From Sacculina carcini (lineage: Eukaryota > Arthropoda > Thecostraca > Sacculinidae), in NCBI GenBank assembly GCA_916048095.2, contig OU696579.1, forward strand, positions 4,518,235 to 4,582,234: a stretch of DNA of 64,000 nt, written 5' to 3'. Below are positions 58,975 to 64,000 of the stretch, piece after piece. How positions within the stretch are numbered: the stretch's first letter is position 1; every line of letters begins with the position of its first letter. A program made the position numbers and the translations under genes. The notes under the pieces were generated by a model that was not told where the DNA came from, did not search any database, and saw only the letters and a list, made by a program, of their open reading frames with translations.

Positions 58975-60475
58975 TACACTAACCCAACTTCTTTTTTTTG
59001 TATACCTAACCTAACCTCTTCTTTTTTTTAACCTAACCTAACTTCTTTGTGTATACCTAACCTAACTTCTTTGTGTATACCTAACCCAACTTTTTTTTTC
59101 TTTATTATATACCCAACCCAACCTAACCCAACCCAACTTTTAGTTTTATTTCTTATTCTTCCTTTCTTATTATATTTATTCTTTATTCTATACCCAGCCC
59201 GACCCAACCCAACTTTCATTTCTTATTATTCCTTTCTTATTATATTTATTCTTTATTCTATGCCCAACCTAACTTTTTTCTTCTGTATTATATACCTACC
59301 CTAACTTTTCTTTATTATATACCTAACCCAACTTTTTTTCTTTATTATATACCCAACCCGACCCAACCCAACTTTTATTTATTTATTCTTCCTTTCTTAT
59401 TATATTAATTCTTTATTCTATGCCCAACCTAACTTTTTTTATTTCTTATTCTTCCTTTCTTATTATATTTATTCTTTATTCTATGCCCAACCTAACTTTT
59501 TTTTTCTTTCTTATTCTTCCTTTCTTATTATATTTATTCTTTATTCTATGCCTAACCTAACTTTTTTTCTATATTCTATACCTAACCCGACCCAATCCAA
59601 CTTTTAGTTTTCTTTCTTATTCTTCCTTTCTTATTATATTTATTCTTTATTCTATGCCTAACCTAACTTTTTTTCTTTATTATATACCTAACCCGACCCA
59701 ACCCAACTTTTAGTTTTATTTCTTATTCTTCCTTTCTTATTATATTTATTCTTTATTCTATACCCAGCCCGACCCAACCCAACTTTCATTTCTTATTCTT
59801 CCTTTCTTATTATATTTATTCTTTATTCTATGCCCAACCTAACTTTTTTTCTGTATTATATACCTAACCTAACTTTTTTGTGTATACCTAACCCAACTTT
59901 TTTTTTCTTTATTATATACCCAACCCGACCCAACCCAACTTTTATTTATTTATTCTTCCTTTCTTATTATATTTATTCTCTATTCTATACCCAGCCCGAC
60001 CCAACACAACTTATATTTTTTTATTTCTTATTCTTCCTTTCTTATTATATTTATTCTTTATTCTATGCCCAACCTAACTTTTTTCTGTATTATATACCTA
60101 ACCCAACTTTTTCCTCTATTATATACCTAACCCAACTTTTTTTCTTTATTATATACCTAACCCGACCCAACCCAACTTTCATTTCTTATTCTTCCTTTCT
60201 TATTATATTTATTCTTTATTCTATGCCCAACCTAACTTTTTTCTTCTGTATTATATACCTAACCTAACTTTTTCTTTATTATATACCTAACCCAACTTTT
60301 TTTCTTTATTATATACACAACCCGACCCAACCCAACTTTATTTATTTATTCTTCCTTTCTTATTATATTTATTCTTTATTCTATGCCCAACTTTTATTTT
60401 TTTATTTCCTATTCTTCCTTTCTTATTATATTTATTCTTTATTCTATGCCCTACCTAACTTTTTTTCTTTATTTC
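58975..60475 (-). repeat. Long degenerate telomere-type array with pyrimidine-rich higher-order units
   Basis: CCTAACC/CCCAACC blocks alternate with a spacer of about 60-70 bp (ttcttattcttcctttctta then ttatatttattctttattct). Around 16 spacer copies are present. Open frames crossing it (Phe/Tyr/Ile-rich) are artefacts. The spacer is AT-rich like that at 1838-2100 but on the opposite strand. Confidence 0.88.
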
Positions 60476-60493
60476 TATTTTATGTCACGATAC

Positions 60494-60600
60494 TCATTAT
60501 ATCGGGATCGCCAAGTCGATGTTTGGCAGAGACGAGAATATAATAATTTTCAATCATACTTGAAATATGTATAAAAAACGGCTTGACTAAATCGGTCGCA
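60494..60600. repeat. Presumed Polinton terminal inverted repeat (left end of PV3)
   Basis: tatatcgggatcgccaagtc and the bases up to about 60534, with ttgactaaatcggt at about 60581-60594, are the reverse complement of the block at 1603-1696. The outer edge faces the CCTAA array at 60475. Confidence 0.5.
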
Positions 60601-60628
60601 AAGACAATGCACAATATTCATGTTGTAT

Positions 60629-60890
60629 TCAAACACGTTGAAGTTCTTGATAGTAAAATGCCCCGGTAATCAAATTTCCATCATCATCACATAGCTTATA
60701 CATGGGAATTGATCGACGTTTGTATATGGAAGAAATTTTGAACGTTTCGTTGCTAAATGTCTGTCGATATCCATTTTCAAACATAGTTTTCGGTATAAAC
60801 ATTCGCACATTACTTTTTGGTTAGTGTTTTCATCACGTGTTGATTTGATACATTGATATCGCGAGGTGTCATACCGGTTGATGTACAGGT
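60629..60890 (-). pseudogene. Polinton (Maverick) integrase, C-terminal fragment of PV3
   Basis: Minus-strand frames encode an IG(M)-T-P-x-D-(I/V)-x-x-S-N segment (about 60885-60822), then after a frame change V-R-M-F...F-E-N-G-Y, NETFKIS, YKL-C-D-D-D-G and ITGAFYYQELQRV, ending at TGA 60629-60631. This order is the end of the retrovirus-like integrase of Polintons (F54H12.3-like), where the KGY...W..E.F and GE.I.G.FY.QELQ motifs close the protein. A frameshift lies near 60815. The catalytic core is missing; LINE sequence replaces it at about 60896. The gene points to the nearby element end. Confidence 0.78.
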
Positions 60891-60895
60891 GAAGT

Positions 60896-61270
60896 ATGTC
60901 CGGTGAAGATCAGTCTAAATATATCGTACGTTTAATATATCAAGTCTCCAATCCCTACGTCCGTATTTCGCATCATCTGCAATATCTCAGAAAAGTGTGT
61001 GAAAATCCCTGGTCATTTGTTGTCCCACGTTTCTATAATTCACTTCCATCTCATATCCTTCTATCTCCATCTTTCTTCGCTTTCACTTCATATCTGTACA
61101 CATACTTGTTCTCTAAATAATTTAATCCCACATTGTCCTACACCCCATGCTAAAAATTTAGCCGCTCAATGTGCACACTCATCTTTTGCTTGTTTTTGTT
61201 TTCACGTATTTTTTGTGTGCACTGTAATCATTTTTTTTCTATATCTACCTGGTTATCTTTGTACTGATTG

Positions 61271-61303
<33 letters not shown>

Positions 61304-61320
61304 ATTCTAATGATTATTTA
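60896..61320 (+). pseudogene. LINE 3' fragment (CR1/Jockey-like end)
   Basis: A frame to 61120 contains FVVPRFYNSLPSHILLSPSF, typical of the last residues of many LINE RT proteins, followed by about 170 bp ending in (TA)n(TG)n at 61268-61304 that may be the tail repeat. It cuts the Polinton integrase on its right. Confidence 0.6.
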
Positions 61321-61651
61321 TTGCGCTCTGCGCTTGTCTCATATTGCGTCGACGTGTAGCTGTTTTTTTTTTGCTCTGATATATTTTTGTTCTTTTTGAA
61401 TCGCACCACTGCTGCTATGTTAGCTAAATCACATACATGCATGGTGTTGTAAGAGGTAGATGTGAAAGTTCTAAATAGGTGTATATATTTAAGTTTGTAT
61501 TTCAACTGAATTTTCAATTATATTAAAAGCTTTTAAAAAGTGGTATTTGTATAACGAATTTATTATATTGTATTATGAGTTTACTTTTTATTCAGTACTT
61601 TATGAGTTTGACCATTGCATGCAAACTTTCAGCTTATTACAATGATATACG

Positions 61652-61653
<2 letters not shown>

Positions 61654-61725
<72 letters not shown>
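61654..61725. repeat. (TA)n microsatellite
   Basis: About 36 uninterrupted TA units. Confidence 0.95.
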
Positions 61726-61728
<3 letters not shown>

Positions 61729-62746
61729 TTGCATAAAATTGAACTAAATCATGTCAACGTACAAAAACAATTTGTAGACATCACATGTATTTGTCGCGCG
61801 TATGTTCATAGACAAATAGACGAACAAGATGTGTTCAATGTTTGAGTGTGGACACTATGAATCAGATTGTTGTTGTTGAGTAGATTTGGAAAAGTCGAAA
61901 GACCTTGTCGAGACAGCGTAGATACCGTCAGACGTCAGGCTTTGGATCAAGTAACGTGCGCCACGTAGTGTTCATACCTGTACTCAATAGGTTGACGTAG
62001 ATGCTTTCGGATGCCCGGCTATGGATCAGTGTGATCAAGTTTAATCCGTGAAGTATCAGCGTCAGAACTAGAGAATGTTCATGTCTCTCGGTATTGAATT
62101 TCGATTGGAGAGGCTGTAAAACAAGTATCATAAACACTAGTCGTTCAATTCCTTGACGGTGAATCCTTGTTCAGGTACTCTTTACAGTCTACGAGTATGA
62201 TAATAGTTTAAAAGTAAATTGTCGATAGCAGAATACGCATAAAAACAGAATCGTGGATACCCTTGCACAAAGAGAGCTGTACTGTCACACACGCCAGAGC
62301 TTAATGTCTGACAGTCTAGTGTATACAAATGTGAGATTTGTTTATGTAAGCGTAAGGCCCGGTTTTCGTCGGTAAGTTCATAGGGTTAAAACACTACGTT
62401 CTTATGTCACTGCCTTCTTAAATACTTGGAAATATCAACTTGGAAAATATTCACTATCATACAATAGTATATTGTTATACCATGTTGATTCCAGGGCGAG
62501 ACTTCACCAAAAGACCTCTGCCTAAGACCTAAGACCGCCACTGGATATATTCACAGGTGATATGACTTGCATGTATGTATTTAAAGCTTGAATAAATTCT
62601 GTCACTAAAGGTGAAACTTTACAAGTTTTTACACTAGTGTGCACTTACGTCATCGATACGCCTCAGGAACTAGTCGAATCACTGATCGTTTCCTCGGGAT
62701 GGTCAGCTGGAAGTTATTGTAAAAAGATGTGTGTTCATCGTTCATC

Positions 62747-62750
<4 letters not shown>

Positions 62751-62787
<37 letters not shown>
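62751..62787. repeat. (TG)n microsatellite
   Basis: About 18 TG units. Confidence 0.95.
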
Positions 62788-62790
<3 letters not shown>

Positions 62791-63956
62791 TGCTTAATTT
62801 TGTCGATAAAAATTTGATTTTCACGTAGCGACACTAATTCATCTTAATCTGACAACGTGTCTGTCAATATCGGTACAATTTCCTCATTATAAGTCCTTTC
62901 AAGATGTTGCTAGTGTATTCTACGATTTCAAGAATAAATTCAATCCATGCTCAAACAGGATGAAACAAAAATTAATGTTATTTGAGATACTGCAAATGAA
63001 TATACTATTGAATAGTGAATACATTAATGGACTCCCACAATTATAAGGGATGTGTAAAACTATTGTGTCAAATTTTGAATTTAAATGTTGACTTTAAACT
63101 TTAGTATTTCCGAAAGCGCAAAATTTACACGGGCAAGTATTAAATATGTGAAATATTTTCAAATATATTGCGAAAAATTACATGCAAATATACAAAACTG
63201 TTCAAACAAGTAAATATGTATTTACCAAATAAGTTGTGTACAATTGTACTATTTCTTCGGAATGCTTTGTTTAAAGTAATTACAAGCTCGAAGGATTTAG
63301 AATAAGAACCCTATAAATAAATTATAATTGCCGATTCTTCAATTATATCAACAGTTTCGATCTTCACCAATAAAGTTTTAGGGAAACAATATTGTTGTAG
63401 TATACAAATCTGGTGTTAAACTTTAGTTTGTTTGCGCACACCATAAACATCAGCCAAATGGCCATTCACACTCACTTTGGATACTGAACAGCTGCAAACA
63501 ATTATTTGATATAACGTCAAGAAATGCAGAAACGTATACAATAGTGGTAGTAATATATAATATTAGTTTCTCATAGAAGAAAATAAGAACCAAAAAATGA
63601 CACTGATGATACTAAAGCAAAAAAAAGCGTGTATAACACAACAATATATAACATCTTGCATAATCCGTTGCATAATCAGAAATTAATATATAAACATTTA
63701 AACATGCTTGCAGAATTTTTCGAAAAAGAGATACGAGCCGATGATATTGTTCTATGTTCTATTAGGAAATTATTGGTTTGTTTCACTCTACATCCAGCTA
63801 CCGTTTGTCATATTCAAACTTGCCACAGCGATATCATTGCCACAACGATAAAACATTTGAACAAGAATCATTTCTCACAATTCTAGAACAACAGGAGAGG
63901 CGCTCATTGACATGTTATTATATAGTTGATAACTGTAACTTTGTGACATTTTAACC

Positions 63957-64000
63957 TAACTTTTTTGTGTATACCTAACCTAACCTAACCTAACCTAACC
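63957..64000 (-). repeat. (CCTAA)n telomere-type array at the window edge
   Basis: Starts aacctaacttttttgtgtat then pure aacctaacctaacc to the end of the window. It is preceded by actttgtgacattt, which resembles the actttgtcacattt at the 55797 junction. Confidence 0.88.

Larger units (their letters stand above)
61320..63950. other. AT-rich interval without supported genes
   Basis: I see no coding signal. The frames at 61928-62137, 62637-62828 and 63629-63886 are short, lack motifs and have no second copy in the window. Contains the microsatellites at 61654 and 62751. Confidence 0.5.

Noticed and set aside
58980-60480. Phe/Tyr/Ile-rich frames that look like membrane proteins
   Set aside because: Products of the pyrimidine-rich telomere-type satellite, not genes.
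63629-63886. 85-codon frame near the right edge
   Set aside because: No motif, no second copy and AT-rich context; not enough support for a gene.
1-64000. Nimavirus (white-spot-type) insertion
   Set aside because: Considered because such insertions lie in TTAGG-type repeats of crustaceans, but the recognisable viral genes (double-jelly-roll capsid, Polinton integrase) are Polinton/Maverick-type.

Overview
This window is eukaryotic repeat-rich DNA, most likely from an arthropod. Degenerate (TTAGG)n/(CCTAA)n telomere-type arrays occur at four places (about 1838-2215, 55906-56206, 58975-60475 and 63957-64000). No ordinary host gene is recognisable. Almost everything is a nest of LTR retrotransposons sitting in the remains of a Polinton/Maverick-type (adintovirus-like) endogenous DNA virus. 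Crustacean or insect cannot be decided from the sequence alone.

Viral layer. Three Polinton-like remnants are visible. PV1 (1 to about 1696) holds three conserved genes of unknown function and ends in a terminal-repeat-like block. PV2 (about 5254-45239) holds, in order, a penton-like fragment, a basic protein tail, a double-jelly-roll major capsid gene (F54H12.2-like), the start of a probable protease, and then the same three unknown genes as PV1, all broken up by later insertions. PV3 (about 60494-60890) holds the C-terminus of a Polinton integrase beside an inverted copy of the PV1 end block.

Retrotransposon layer. Element A (19178-43248) is a 24-kb composite. It carries element B in its 5' LTR, element C in gag and element D in pol, and every insertion has an exact target-site duplication. 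C itself has an inverted solo LTR of its own family inside its 5' LTR. Elements J and K split the capsid gene. F, an intact 1400-codon gag-pol element, and G sit in a LINE fragment. H sits in G, and I sits between telomere-type arrays. L, N, M, C and D are Ty3/gypsy elements of the CsRn1 type (tRNA-Trp primer site; CX2HX9CX3C Gag finger where Gag is kept).

The most distinctive signal is in the related elements A, J and I and the non-autonomous K. Their primer-binding sites match the complement of the first 12 nt (the 5' end) of tRNA-Ile or tRNA-Phe, not the usual 3' CCA end. A, J and I also share a GGGAAAC -1 frameshift heptamer at the gag-pol overlap. This suggests priming by 5' tRNA fragments cut after nucleotide 12. 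Other notable points are inverted repetition of a TGACGTCA-rich spacer next to telomere-type arrays, a fused tandem Gag reading frame with serial primer sites, and nonsense or frameshift damage in viral genes.

Stretches without genes are mainly 18529-19177, 43254-43412, 44136-45001 and 61320-63950. They are AT-rich or simple-repeat sequence.
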